Shown: positions 11,101-21,649, numbered from the stretch's first letter. The stretch: DNA of 64,000 nt from Patagioenas fasciata (GCF_037038585.1 NC_092523.1:3663001-3727000), one strand, 5' to 3'. Made by a program: numbers and translations. Notes: generated by a model not told the origin, from the letters alone.

Positions 11101-12399
11101 AGTCCTTGTGCACTGTGGTGGCTTCGTGCAGGGCGCTGGGAACGGGTCATGGGGGGCTGTTGGGGACACATTTGGGGCTTGGGGATGGTGGGGTGGAGGT
11201 TGGTTTGTCTTTATACATCCCCCCCCCTCCCCAAATCCCCACCCAGCCCCACGCAGTTCAGCTCCCACCCATGGTGGTTTTGCTGGGCTTGGGTGCAGGA
11301 TTTGGTCCCATCCTTACAGCACAAAGAGATATAAGCTCAGGATTTAGGATCCAGCCACCCAGTCCCACCCCAGGGCAGCACCCATGGGTGCTGGGTGTCC
11401 CCTAAGACCAGGAATAGCTGAAATGCGCCACCATCTCATTACCTCCCATCCAAGACCCCTTTTGGGGGCAGACTCGGGGCCCCGTTGCCTTCAGGAACCA
11501 GCACATCAGGAGCCTTCAAGCCACATCTACTAAAAATGATAAAAAATAAGGAAAAGCACCTAAAGAAACCCCAAAAGTGGAAAGATTAAGGTCCCCAGCT
11601 CCATACACCCCCCCAAGGGCTGGGCTGGTCTTTCCCACCATTGCCACACAATCTGGTCCCCACCAGACACCGATGGGCAGGATGGGCCCCCCCAGTTATC
11701 CCACCATCACCCCCCAAATTTGGGGAACTGCCACCCCAGTCCTCCCCAGCTCTCTTACCCTGGCGGGGTCCTGGCTCTGGGCTTGGATGTGACAGCGGCG
11801 CAAGGGACATTCGTCCTTTATATCATCCCCGCGGGAGGTGGCACCTCGGTGGAGGTGGAGCTCGGTCACGCTGGTGGGACCCATCCTGCCCTCAGCACCT
11901 CCCGATCCACCCAGCACCTGCTCCCCACCACCAGCATCTCATCCCAGCCCTGGGGAGGGGAGGGACCCCAAAATCACCCCAAATAAATCACTGGGAAAGG
12001 GGCAGCGTTGATGTGGGTGGGTGACCCCGCGCTGGGTGAAGAACGGGGGGTGTTGAGGCCAGCATGGGTATTCAGCCCATCCTGGGGTGCAGGATGTGAA
12101 CCCCAACATCTCAGACACATCCCTGAGCAGGATGATGCTCCAGACCTATAGGAGCCTCAGCATCAGGGTGTCAACACCCCAAAAACACCATCAGAGCTGA
12201 TAATTGGGTGGGTTATTTCCTCATTTGTCCCCCCAAAACACATCCCACGGGGGTGGGGACACCCCCAAACTGGCTGAGCTGCCAGGGCGTCACAGGCAGG
12301 TCCTGAGCCCCGTTTCCAAACCATTAACACAAACCCTGGCGCCTGGTGTGTCCCCAGGGACCAGGACTCACCTCGTCACCGGCTGCTCTAAGTGACACA
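11101..12399. other. Intergenic DNA between AVT and MT, proximal
   Basis: C-rich unique sequence, with no gene or repeat that I can support. In mammals the AVP-OXT intergenic region carries hypothalamic control elements; nothing specific can be pinned down here. Confidence 0.4.
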
Positions 12400-12600
12400 T
12401 TTGGAATCGAGGCAGAGGGGACGATGAGAGGTCACGGTTTTCACTCTCCAAGCTGCCTAATTCCCAATTAAACAGGCGCAGGGAGGGACCGGGGTCACGG
12501 TCTCGATAGACACGAGGTTTGTCCGCAGCGGAGGAATTTATTCAAGCCGGGAAGCTCTTAATTGCGGTAACGAAGGCGAGGGGTCGCAGTGATTGCATCA
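12400..12600. promoter_or_regulatory. Candidate conserved non-coding element upstream of MT
   Basis: A repeat-free block with homeobox-like cores (CCTAATTCCCAATTAAACAG, AATTTATTCAAG, CTCTTAATTGCGGTAACG), different in composition from the C-rich DNA around it. The regulatory role is inferred. Confidence 0.25.
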
Positions 12601-13117
12601 GCCTTCGGGGACGGTGCTCCAGGTCCTTCACCTGCTGACGTTGTGGGGCTGGGGCAGCACATCCAAGCCCCAAGGCAGAAAATATGGGGATTTGGGGGTT
12701 TTTAGGCTTTTGCTGATGAGGTTTGGTGTTTTTAAGCTAAAAAGGGTGAATGCAGGCAGGGATGGGCTTGGTGTCACCATCATCCCAGAGCAGGACATCC
12801 CCAAAAATACATGGAGGGGTGGAAAGGACCAAAACATTTCCCACCCCAGATTCCACTGATGCCCCCAGAGGAAGATTCAGATTTATCTCCCCCATACCAG
12901 AAGGAATTTGAAGTCAAGGGGTGCACAAAGCCCCTGCTCACCCCACTCCTGGAGTAACACGTCCCACCAGGCTCTGGAGATGCCCAATTTCATCGCTATG
13001 GGACAGGACGCGCAGCAGGCAAGCGCAGAAGGGACACAAACCCAAAACCAGCCCCCGCACGTCCCCCCCGCTGCTGTTGGACTCATCGCCGAAGAGAAAA
13101 ACCAGCACCCTGGCCCT

Positions 13118-13137
13118 GACCTCACGTCCTCGACCTC
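13118..13137 (+). promoter_or_regulatory. OXT: Possible nuclear-receptor/COUP element of the mesotocin promoter
   Basis: TGACCTCACGTCCTCGACC, about 150 bases before the expected cap site. Mammalian OXT promoters carry a composite element with repeated TGACC half-sites at a similar distance. The resemblance is by eye only. Confidence 0.3.
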
Positions 13138-13238
13138 CATTATTAGTCGAGTCCTTCGGTGTGGAGATCAATGCCTTGTGGTTTTTAAGGATAAAACGGG
13201 TGACGCCGGTGCTGGAATGTGTAAGTAGGAGCTGGCGC

Positions 13239-13246
13239 TATATAAA
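13239..13246 (+). promoter_or_regulatory. OXT: TATA box of the mesotocin gene
   Basis: TATATAAA within GGCGCTATATAAACACG, 54 bases before the start codon. The predicted cap site near 13268 gives a leader of about 32 bases. Confidence 0.85.
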
Positions 13247-13299
13247 CACGACCCACCAGCTGGGATGAGAAGCCGAAAAGCTCCCCGAAGCCCGTGGCC

Positions 13300-15164
13300 A
13301 TGGTTGGCAAAGCGCTGGCCCTCTGCCTGCTGGGGCTCCTGGCTCTGTCCTCTGCTTGCTACATCCAGAACTGCCCCATCGGGGGCAAACGCGCTGTCCT
13401 GGACATGGACATCAGGAAGGTACGTCCTGGGGGGCTGGGAGATCCCTGAACCCCTCCTTCCCTTCCCCAAACTGCCCCAAGGTGCTGGTGGGAGGAAAAG
13501 ACCGAGGTAAAGAATCATGGAGTAGTTTGGGTTGAAGGGACCTTCCCAGCTCCCCCAGTGCCACCCCTGCCATGAGCAGGGACATCTTCACCAGCTCAGG
13601 TTGCTCAGAGCCCTGTCCAGCCTGGCCTGGGATGTCTCCAGGGATGGTTCATCCACCACCTCTCTGGCCAACCTGGGCCAGGCTCTCACCACCCTCAGGG
13701 ACAACAATTCCTTCCTCATGTCCAGCCTGAATCTCCCTCCTTTAGTTTCAAACCATCACCCCTTGTCCTATAGCAACTGCTGAAAAGCCCAACCCCATAC
13801 TACCCCAACCCTCAGCGCTTTCCTAAATAACCCCCCCATCTCTCTCCCCTGTTCCCGCTCAGTGCCTGCCCTGCGGTCCCAGGAACAAGGGTCGCTGCTT
13901 CGGTCCCAACATCTGCTGTGGGGAAGAGCTGGGTTGCTACCTGGGAACGGCCGAGACGCTGCGGTGCCAGGAGGAGAACTTCTTGCCCACCCCCTGCGAG
14001 TCCGGACGCAAACCCTGCGGCAGCGGGGGGAGCTGCGCCGCCCCCGGGCTCTGCTGCGGCAGCGGTGAGGGGACACCAAGGGATTGGGGTCGTGGTATGG
14101 AAGTGGGAGAGGGGACGCTGCCCAAGGGATGGTGTCTGTCATGTCCGTCTGTCCCGCAGCACCTAGCACAGGGCAGATCGATCCTGATGCTGGAGAAGGT
14201 GATAACAACCTGAGAGGTTTGGAGGAAGGGGGGAAAGTGGAAAAGAAGCAAATTAGGGGGCTGAGCAAGCAGCAGGAGCCAAGTAGGGTGGTCTGTGCCT
14301 TGTCCTGCTTTCATTGCCAAAAATCCTGCTTCCATTCTCCCAAAAACACCCTCCTTCCATTCTCCCAAAAACACCCTCCTTCCATTCTCCCAAAAACACC
14401 CTCCTTCCATTCTCCCAAAAATCCTTCTACTTCCCAAAAAATCCTCCTTCCATTCCCAAATAATCCTCCATTTCCAAAAAATCCTCCTTTCATTTGCCAA
14501 AAAACCCTCCTTCCATCTCCCAAAAATCCTCCTTCCATGCCCAAAAAATCCTTCATTTCCAAAAATCCTCCTTCCACTCCCCAAAAATCCCCCTTTCATT
14601 CCCCAAAAAATCCTCCTTCCATGCCCAAAAATCCTCCTTCCATGCCCCAAAAATCCTCCATTTCCAAAAATCCTCCTTCCACTCCCCAAAAATCCTCCTT
14701 TCATCTCCCAAGAAGTCCTCCTTCCAAGAATGCTCTTTCCATCTCTCAAAAAATCCTCCTTCCCTTCCCAAAAAATCCTCCTTCCTTCTCCCAAAAAATC
14801 CCCCTTTCATTTCCAAAAATCCTCCTTCCATCTCCCAAAAATATCCTACTTTTACCTCCCAAAAAATCCTCCTTCCATTTCCAAGAATGCTCTTTCCATC
14901 TCCCAAGAATCCTCCTTCCATTCCCAAAATCCCAGCCTCCTCCCCAAGTCAGTCACCACCGGAGACGCTGCTGTCATACAAATCCCAGGGGTAATTTGGG
15001 AGGGTACAGGACACAACCTCACTCGATACAACTGAAACCTGCGCTGGGGTGCCCGTGCAGGCTGGTTTGTGCCGTTCGGCTCCTCACCGCGCTCTCCCCT
15101 CTCTCCCCGTGCAGAGGGTTGTGTGCTCGACTCATCCTGCGACCAAGAAACGCCCTTTGCGTAG
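13300..15164 (+). CDS. OXT: Mesotocin-neurophysin precursor (avian oxytocin orthologue)
   Basis: Precursor of mesotocin, the oxytocin-family peptide of birds. Three exons: 13300-13419, 13863-14064 and 15115-15164 (phases 0 and 1), 123 residues. Exon 1 encodes the signal peptide (1-19), CYIQNCPIG and GKR. Ile at position 8 marks mesotocin rather than oxytocin (Leu) or vasotocin (Arg). Exon 2 is exactly 202 bases, the same as in the vasotocin gene. Exon 3 is short and ends DQETPFA with no copeptin, as expected for the oxytocin branch. All 14 neurophysin cysteines are present. The gene stands head to tail with vasotocin, 2.2 kb apart. Intron 1 is mostly a reverse-oriented CR1, and intron 2 carries a long pyrimidine-rich tandem repeat. 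Confidence 0.96.
13511..13790 (-). mobile_element. CR1 LINE 3' fragment in MT intron 1, family B
   Basis: Inverted copy from GAATCATGGAGTAGTTTGGG to CACCCCTTGTCCTATAG. It fills most of the 443-base intron and is antisense to the gene. It belongs to the same family as the sense copy in vasotocin intron 2. Confidence 0.9.
14327..14935. repeat. Pyrimidine/A-rich minisatellite in MT intron 2
   Basis: About 600 bases of tandem units. The first three are near-perfect 25-mers (CAAAAACACCCTCCTTCCAT plus TCTCC) starting at 14341, 14366 and 14391. They then degenerate into 18-22-base variants of CAAAAATCCTCCTTCCAT. The strand has almost no G. Confidence 0.92.
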
Positions 15165-15264
15165 AGAACGGGAGGAAGAACCTGCAGGATCTCGGATCTA
15201 TAGTCGCGCCAGCCCAGGCTGAGAACAGACGAACCAAGGTCTGCAACTTGTGAGCTTGATTAGA

Positions 15265-15270
15265 AATAAA
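15265..15270 (+). terminator. OXT: AATAAA poly(A) signal of mesotocin gene
   Basis: Canonical hexamer 101 bases after the stop, in TTAGAAATAAAACTTG, followed by a GTGTTTTTTGTGCG GT-rich downstream element. Confidence 0.9.
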
Positions 15271-15299
15271 ACTTGTACAGGAAAACAAAAGGTCCGTGT

Positions 15300-16221
15300 T
15301 TTTTGTGCGTTTGCCTCGTTTAGGTGCAGATTCAAACTGGAGGGAAATATCCATTTTTAGGAAAGTTTAGATAAAAAGCAAGTGAGGGAGAACACAGGGA
15401 CCCACGGTCAGTCCACCTGAACCACAGGCTGGTGTCAGCCCAAAAAAACGGGGGTTTGGGGGCAAACTGGACCTCTGGTGAGCTTGGGGAGCACCAAAGT
15501 GAGCGTGGTGTGGTCTGAGAGACCACAATAAAACTGCCAAAGAGGACGCAGAGCAATTACAATATTATTTGTAACTTAACGCCCTGGTGATGACTAAAAT
15601 AATGCTCAAGAGGGAGAAAGAGAAAATATGTAAAAACTGGTATCAATGAGACATCCTCTGCAGGATTTTTACACATAGTTGCACCAACAGATGCGGAAAG
15701 GAGGGATGAAAGGATGAGCAGAAGGACACGTCTGCCCACCACAGCAGAAACAGGACACAGAATTAATTCTTCCCTCCCCAACAACAAACAGCAGAGGGTG
15801 GTGGTTCCTGCAAAGCCATTCTGACCTTGTTTCCTCCCAAAAGCATCTGGAGGGGTCGCCAGGCAAACGGGGGGAGCTCAGAATCAGGATCTGCCTTGGG
15901 CAGCTCCACTCTTCACCCCACGTGCTTAGTGTGGACATGGGAGGAGTCCAAAGCAGGATCCAGGGACGTGGGGGCGGAATCGTGGTGTCGGAGCGACGGG
16001 AACACAAACGCCAGCAGCTCCGATGAACCGCTGGAGCCTCTGCCGCTCCCTGTAACCCTTCAACCCCCAATTTCTCCCTCTCCCTCCCTCCCGCAGGCAT
16101 TCACCCTTCAGAAGAACCACAGCCAGACCCCGTGGGCTTTTTCCAACAATTCCGTGGGCGATTTATACATTAAAAGGAATAAACAAGCTCTGTAAACGGA
16201 GTCTCTAGGCAGAAGCTGGGC
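15300..16221. other. Convergent intergenic DNA between MT and MRPS26
   Basis: No gene is supported. It must contain the MRPS26 3' end. No AATAAA is seen on the minus strand close to its stop; a TATAAA variant lies at 16161-16166 on that strand. Confidence 0.4.
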
Positions 16222-19200
16222 CTAAGACAACACCGTCCGTTTGACAATCCGCCCGTCCTTGTCGATGGCGAAGTTGTAGTTGCGCGGGTTGTCCAGGCAC
16301 TCCTCGATCCGCGCCTCCAGGTTCTCGGGGGTGATGAAGGACTTGGCTTCCTCCTGAAGGAAGGACAAGGACCAGTTCGTAACGCATGAGCTGCTGGTGC
16401 CCTCCGAGCTCACAGATCTCTGCAAGACCCCAAGATGCCACCAGCATCATTCCAGAACAAGGAGACCTGGATTCTCTCCCTCGGGATTATTCCTCCCTCT
16501 GTTTTCAGAGCTCTCACTTCGCCTCCATCCCACCCACGTGCTGTCAATGCTCCTGGAAGGTGCTAAAACTTCCCAGCAACCAACATAAAAATCTCTTGGA
16601 AAACAAGCCCACGGCTTCCACACGGATCCCACAGGCTATCAAACCCCTCAGGGGCACCAGCTGCTCTCACCTGCAGCTGCAGAACCTCCTGCTCCTTCTC
16701 TTTCAGGAAAGCCTCCAGTTTCCTGGCCTGGTTCTCCACAGCCTGGAGCTTCTGCCTCTTCTGTTCCTCCTGTTCTTTCCTAATTCTTTCCTCCCTGCCA
16801 TATAGAAAAGAAAAGGCTTTGCTTAATGTTTATGCACTTCAGTGAGACACCCTAATCCCTTGTGATGCAAAGGTGCTAAATTGAGGTGCTGGAGCGAGTT
16901 GAGAGAAGGGAACGGAGCTGGTGAGGGGCTGGAGCACAAGTGTGATGGGAGCGGCTGAGGGACCTGGGGGGTTCAGCTGGAGAACAGGAGCTGAGGGGAG
17001 ACCTTCTGATCTCTGAACTGCCTGAAAGGAGCTTGGAGCCAGGGGGGGTCGGGCTCTGCTCCCCAGGAACAAGCGCCAGGAGCAGAGGAAACGGCCTCAA
17101 GTTGCACCAGGGGAGGTTGAGGTTGGATCTGGGAACAATTTCTTCCCCAAAGGGCTGTGGGGCATTGGAACAGGCTGCCCAGGGCAGTGCTGGAGTCACC
17201 ATCCCTGGAGGGTTGGACAGGTGGACATGAGGTTCTCAGGGACATGGGCTAGGTGTCAGGTCTAACTGAACAGTGTTGAATTTAGATGTGCACAAGTTAA
17301 AATCAAAGCTGGTTTTAAACTAAAGGAGGGAGATTGAGGCTGGACATGAGGAAGAAATTGTTGCCCTGAGGGTGGTGAGAGCCTGTGCCAGGTTGGGCAG
17401 AGAGGTGGTGGATGAACCATCCCTGGAGACATCCCAGGCCAGGCTGGACGGGGCTCTGAGCAACCTGAGCTGGTGAAGATGTCCCTGCTCATGGCAGGGG
17501 TGGCACTGGGGGAGGTCCTTTCCCACCCAAATCACCCTGTGCAGTGACCCCGCTGGCTGTGGGGCCGGGCTGACCTGCGCAGCCGCTGCCGGGCGTTCTC
17601 CTCCTCGTTCCAGGCCATCAGCCTCTGGTGCTCCTCCGCCTGCTCCGCCGAGTCCTCCCCGCACAGCGTCGCCTCCCGCTTGCGCTGCACAACCTCAGCC
17701 TTGAACTCGGCCCTGCCGGGGAGGGGTCGGGGCCGGTGAGCTCCTGCCTGGGGCTGGGAGCCCGGGGGCTTCTCACAAACCTGCTCTGTCCTGCACAGCA
17801 GCCCCAGCCCAGTCCTGACCACAAGGTAAACCCTCCCCTGCCCCACGGCAACCCCACGGTCCTCTGCCCAGCCCCCAGCCAGACCACAACCAACCCCACC
17901 TGCCCCTTTCCTGCCCCACAGACCTATACTCAGCCCCCTGCCCCACAGAGCACAACCAACCCTGCCCTGCCCCATAGCAGCTCCATAAGCCTATATGCAG
18001 CCCCTTGCCCCATAACCAGCCCCCTGTCCACAGCAGCCCCATATCCAGTCCCACACCCAGCCCTGTCTCTCAGAGAAGCCCCATAGAGCCACAGCCAGCC
18101 CCACAAACAGCCCCCCAACCCACTTCTCCACAAGGCAAACCCTCTCCTGCCTCACAGCACCTCCACAGCCCTATAGCCACTCCCCTGCCCCATAACCAGC
18201 CCCCTGCCCCACAGCAGTCCCACATCCAGCCCCCCAGCTCCATACCCAGCCTCCTCCCTCACAGCAGCCCCACAGACCGCAGTCAGCCCCACAACCCACT
18301 TCTGCACAAGCCCAACCAGTAACCCCACAGCCCTTTACCCAGCCCCACAGTTCTATAGCCAGACCTGTCCCTCACAGCAGACCCACAACGAGCCCCCCAA
18401 CCCTCTTCTGCACAAGCTAACCCTCCCCACCCCACAGCAACCCTATAGCCCCATAACCAGCCCTGTGCCCCATAACCAGGCCCACGCCCAGCCCCCCAGC
18501 CACTCGCCTGCCCTATAGCCAGCCCCCTGCCCCACAGGAGCCCCACAATCAGCTCCCCAAACCAGTTCTGCACCACAAGGTTAACGCTTCCCTGCCCCAT
18601 AGTAACCCCACAGCCCTATACCCAGCCCCACAACCAGAACCACAACCAGCCCTCCAAACCCACCCCTACCCCACAGCAACCCCACAGCACCACATGCAGC
18701 ACCCAACCCCATAACTAGAACCACAATCAGCCCCCCAACCCTCCCCTGCCCCACAGCAGCCCCACAACCCTATATGCAGAGCCCCTGCCCCATAACTAGA
18801 ACCACAACCAGCCCCCCAACCATCCCCTACCCCACAGCAGCTCCACAACCCTATATGCAGAGCCCCTGCCCATAACTAGAACCACAACCAGCTTCCCAAC
18901 CCTCCACTGCCCCACATCTGCTTCACAGCCCCATATGCAGCACCCAGCCCCATAACTAGAACCACAACCAGTCCCCCAAACACAATCCTACCCCACAGCC
19001 CTATACCCAGCACCCAGCCCCATAACTAAAACCACAACCAGCCCCCAACCCTCCCCTGCCCCACAGCAGCCCCACAACCCTATATGCAGAGCCCCTGCCC
19101 CATAACTAGAACCACAACCAGCCCCCCAACCCCGCAGCCCCCGCCGGTACCGCAGGGCGCTGAGCACCAGCCGGTGCAGCCGGTACCGCTCCAGCACCAC

Positions 19201-19392
19201 CAGCAGCTCCTCGGGGTCCACGGGCGGTGGCACCTTCAACCGCGACGCCTTGGACTTGGCGGGGGGATCGTACCGCGTTTTGCGGCTCCGTGCCGGGACC
19301 AGCCGCGGGCCCCAGGCGGGGCAGGGGCCGGGGAACGGGGGCCCCAGCGCGGCCAACGGGCCCGGCCGGAGCCGCCTCAGCAGCGGCAGCAT
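16222..19392 (-). CDS. MRPS26: Mitochondrial ribosomal protein S26
   Basis: Nuclear-encoded protein of the mitochondrial small ribosomal subunit. Four exons on the minus strand: 19392-19151, 17712-17575, 16794-16671 and 16353-16222, with phases 2, 1 (via AG|G) and 0, giving 211 residues (human is about 205). The N-terminus ([17 protein letters not shown]) is Arg/Leu-rich without acids, typical of a mitochondrial targeting sequence. It is followed by the family blocks [16 protein letters not shown] and [14 protein letters not shown], then [12 protein letters not shown]. The middle is a charged coiled coil ([20 protein letters not shown]). The C-terminus [17 protein letters not shown]...NYNFAID matches the mammalian end. 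Every junction has GT/AG. Intron 1 (1.4 kb) is a satellite-like array and intron 2 holds two CR1 copies. Confidence 0.95.
16881..17260 (+). mobile_element. CR1 LINE 3' fragment in MRPS26 intron 2, family A
   Basis: Runs from TTGAGGTGCTGGAGCGAGTT to GGTTCTCAGGGACATGGGCT. It is antisense to MRPS26 and the extreme tail is missing. Confidence 0.85.
17311..17545 (+). mobile_element. CR1 LINE 3' fragment in MRPS26 intron 2, family B
   Basis: Family B copy beginning at GGTTTTAAACTAAAGGAGGG and ending near TTCCCACCCAAATCACC, 30 bases from the exon 2 splice donor. It is antisense to the gene. Confidence 0.85.
17810..19135. repeat. C-rich tandem array in MRPS26 intron 1
   Basis: Repeats built from CCCCACAGCAGCCCCA, CCCTATATGCAGAGCCCC and CCCCATAACTAGAACCAC. 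In the clean part, the word ATAACTAGAACC or a one-base variant recurs at 18711, 18792, 18872, 18952, 19022 and 19102, a period close to 80. The 5' part is more degenerate. It fills almost the whole intron. Confidence 0.88.
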
Positions 19393-19464
19393 GGCGGCCG
19401 GAAGTGACGTATGGCCGACCCGCCCGCGGGGAGAGTGGGAGCGGTAGAGGGGTCTGATGGGAAA

Positions 19465-20300
19465 TGGAGTGAGGGACACGGGAATCCACGGGGACACGGG
19501 AATCCACGGGGACACGGGAACCATGAGATGTGGACCCACGGGACACGGGAACTGACACGGGAACCCCACGGGACACGGGAACCATGAGATGTGGACCCAC
19601 GGGACACGGGAACTGACACGGGAACCACACGGGACACGGGAACCATGAGATGTGGACCCACGGGACACGGGAACTGACACGGGAACCACACGGGACACGG
19701 GAACCATGAGATGTGGACCCACGGGACACGGGAACTGATACGGGAACCCCACGGGACACGGGAACTACGGGACACGGGACATGGGAATTGACATGGGAAC
19801 CAAGGAACACGGGAACCTTGGGATATGGAACCATGGGATATGGACCCACGGGACTCGGGAACCAAGGGGCATGGGGACCCACGGGGGACAGGGGAACCAG
19901 GGGGCACGAGACACGGGAACCCCCACGGGACACGGGACCCCACAGGGGACAGAACCACACGGGACCACGGGACACGGAAACCACGGGACACGGGGAACCA
20001 CGATACACGGGAACCCCCAAGGGACACGGGACCCCATGGGACATGAAACCCACGGGGCACAGAATGCCATAGGACACGGAGTTAAGGGGACACGGAACCT
20101 CCATGCGATGCAGAACCCCGGAGGACACGGAACTGCCCCACGGGACCCCACGGGATACAGAACCCCCCACGGGATACGGGACCCAATGGGCACGGGAACC
20201 CACGGGACACAGAACCTCCACGGAACCCCACAGGACACGGCACTGCCCCACGGGAACCCCCATGGGACACGGACCCCCGTGGGACACGGGCACTGCCCAG
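19465..20300. repeat. GGGACACGGGAAC minisatellite between MRPS26 and GNRH2
   Basis: Short GGGACACGGGAACC words form a higher-order unit of exactly 61 bases: CCATGAGATGTGGACCCACG recurs at 19521, 19582, 19643 and 19704. From about 19750 the array decays into irregular GGGACACGG words up to 20300. It begins about 75 bases upstream of the MRPS26 start codon. Confidence 0.9.
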
Positions 20301-20448
20301 CAGAGGACGGAGCCCCCCGTGAAAAACGTCCCCCTACGGCACAGCCCCCACGGGACACGCCACCCCCGCACACACCCACGCGGGACACACACACACACCC
20401 CCCTCCCCGGCAGCTGCCACCAAGCCGCACAGGCTCCCCCCGAGCCCC

Positions 20449-20454
20449 TTTATT
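20449..20454 (-). terminator. GNRH2: AATAAA poly(A) signal of GNRH2
   Basis: Minus-strand AATAAA (plus-strand TTTATT) 66 bases past the GNRH2 stop codon, in GGGAAATAAAGGGG. It is a short compact 3' UTR like that of the neighbouring peptide genes. Confidence 0.85.
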
Positions 20455-20519
20455 TCCCGCGGGGCCCCGCGGCCGCTCCTGAATCGGTCCCGCGTGGGGT
20501 CGGTCCCGCGTGGGGTCGG

Positions 20520-21567
20520 TCAGCGCAGCGCAGCGCCCTGCGGGGAGCGGAGTTGTGGGGGCCGGGACCGGACCCGCCGCGACCCCCCCTCGCCACGGTG
20601 TCCCCTCCCGTCCCCACTCACCGGCAGCGGCTCCTCCCGCCGCGGGGGACACGCGTGGGGGCGGCAGCGCCAGAGCGGGACCGAGACCTGCGGGACAGGG
20701 GCTGCCGTGGGGGGGGGGACACACGCAATTCCGGGTGGGGGGACACACAGCCCGGGGCTGGGGACACATAAAGCCGGGTGGGGGATATAAACCCGGGGAC
20801 ACACAAACAACCCACGGGGGGACACACAGCCCGGGGGGGGGAAACATAACACCGTGGGGGGGATATAAACCCGGGGACACACACACAGCCCACGGGGGGA
20901 CACACAGCCCGGGGCGGACACACATAACACCGCGGGGGGGGATTTAAACCCGGAGACACACACAGAGCCCACGGGGGGACACGCAGCCCGGGGGGGGACA
21001 CATAACACCGGGGGGGGGGGATTTAAACCCAGGGTTTAATCCGGGGGTTAATCTGGGGAGGATAACACGGCGAGGGGGTTGTAATCTGGGGGGATATAAA
21101 TCTTGGGGGGGGTGAATCGGCGGGGGGGATAATTTGGGGGTGGGAAACTCTTGGGGGGTTATAACTCCGGGGGGGCGAACTCAGTGGGGAATATAACAAC
21201 GGGGGTTAATTGTGGGGAGGGGGATAGTCCACGGAGTATAATGGGGGGGGGGGGTAACCCGAGGGGGTGGGGATCGGGAGGGGTATAAATCCGCGGGGGG
21301 TGAAACTCGGGGGTAAAATGACCACGGGGGAAACACACATAATAACCCAGGGAAGGGGATGAACCAAACGGGTTATAACGCCGGGATCGGGGGGTTTTAC
21401 CCTGGGGGGGTCACCCCGGGGGTGCAGGGCCCTACCTGCCGGGCCGGGGGGGGCCCCAGGTCCCGCTTGCCCCCCGGGTACCAGCCGTGGGACCAGTGCT
21501 GGCCCGGGCAGGGGGCGGCCAGGAGCAGCAGCAGCGCCAGCAGCACCAGGGACCCGCGTGGGGACAT
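20520..21567 (-). CDS. GNRH2: Gonadotropin-releasing hormone II precursor
   Basis: Encodes GnRH-II (chicken-II GnRH), a midbrain neuropeptide acting through GnRH receptors. Three coding exons on the minus strand: 21567-21436, 20687-20622 and 20537-20520, all phase 0, 71 residues. Residues 1-22 are a leucine-rich signal peptide ([16 protein letters not shown]). The fully intact decapeptide [10 protein letters not shown] follows at 23-32, then the GKR amidation/cleavage signal. The remaining GnRH-associated peptide is only about 36 residues, Arg/Pro-rich with two Cys, and ends GAALR; mammalian precursors are clearly longer (human is about 120 residues in total). Splice sites are consensus (GTAGGG, GTGAGT; acceptors CCCGCAG and CCCCGCAG). 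A CCCCACAG acceptor 10 bases before the ATG implies a non-coding first exon. Position next to MRPS26 and PTPRA supports orthology. The downstream exons are less certain than exon 2. Confidence 0.9.
20713..21045. repeat. 79-bp minisatellite in GNRH2 intron 2
   Basis: Units of 78-79 bases: the ATATAAACCC/ATTTAAACCC word recurs at 20785, 20863, 20942 and 21021, separated by GGGACACACAGCCCGGGGG and CATAACACCG blocks. After 21045 the sequence stays G-rich (GGGGGGATATAA words) up to about 21400. Confidence 0.9.
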
Positions 21568-21649
21568 GGCCGGGGGGCTGTGGGGACATGGGGGACACTG
21601 TGACACCAGCACCCACCCAGGGGACACCCAGGGGGGCTGCTGGGGGTGC

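Noticed and set aside
14084-15253. 389-codon plus-strand open frame over mesotocin intron 2
   Set aside because: Produced by the stop-poor pyrimidine-rich repeat (Ser/Pro/Lys/Leu repeats). It is out of frame with exon 3 of mesotocin and shows no domain.
19106-20398. 430-codon minus-strand open frame upstream of and across MRPS26 exon 1
   Set aside because: It runs through the 61-bp minisatellite (repeating VPVSRGSTSHGS words) and crosses MRPS26 exon 1 in another frame. A repeat artefact.
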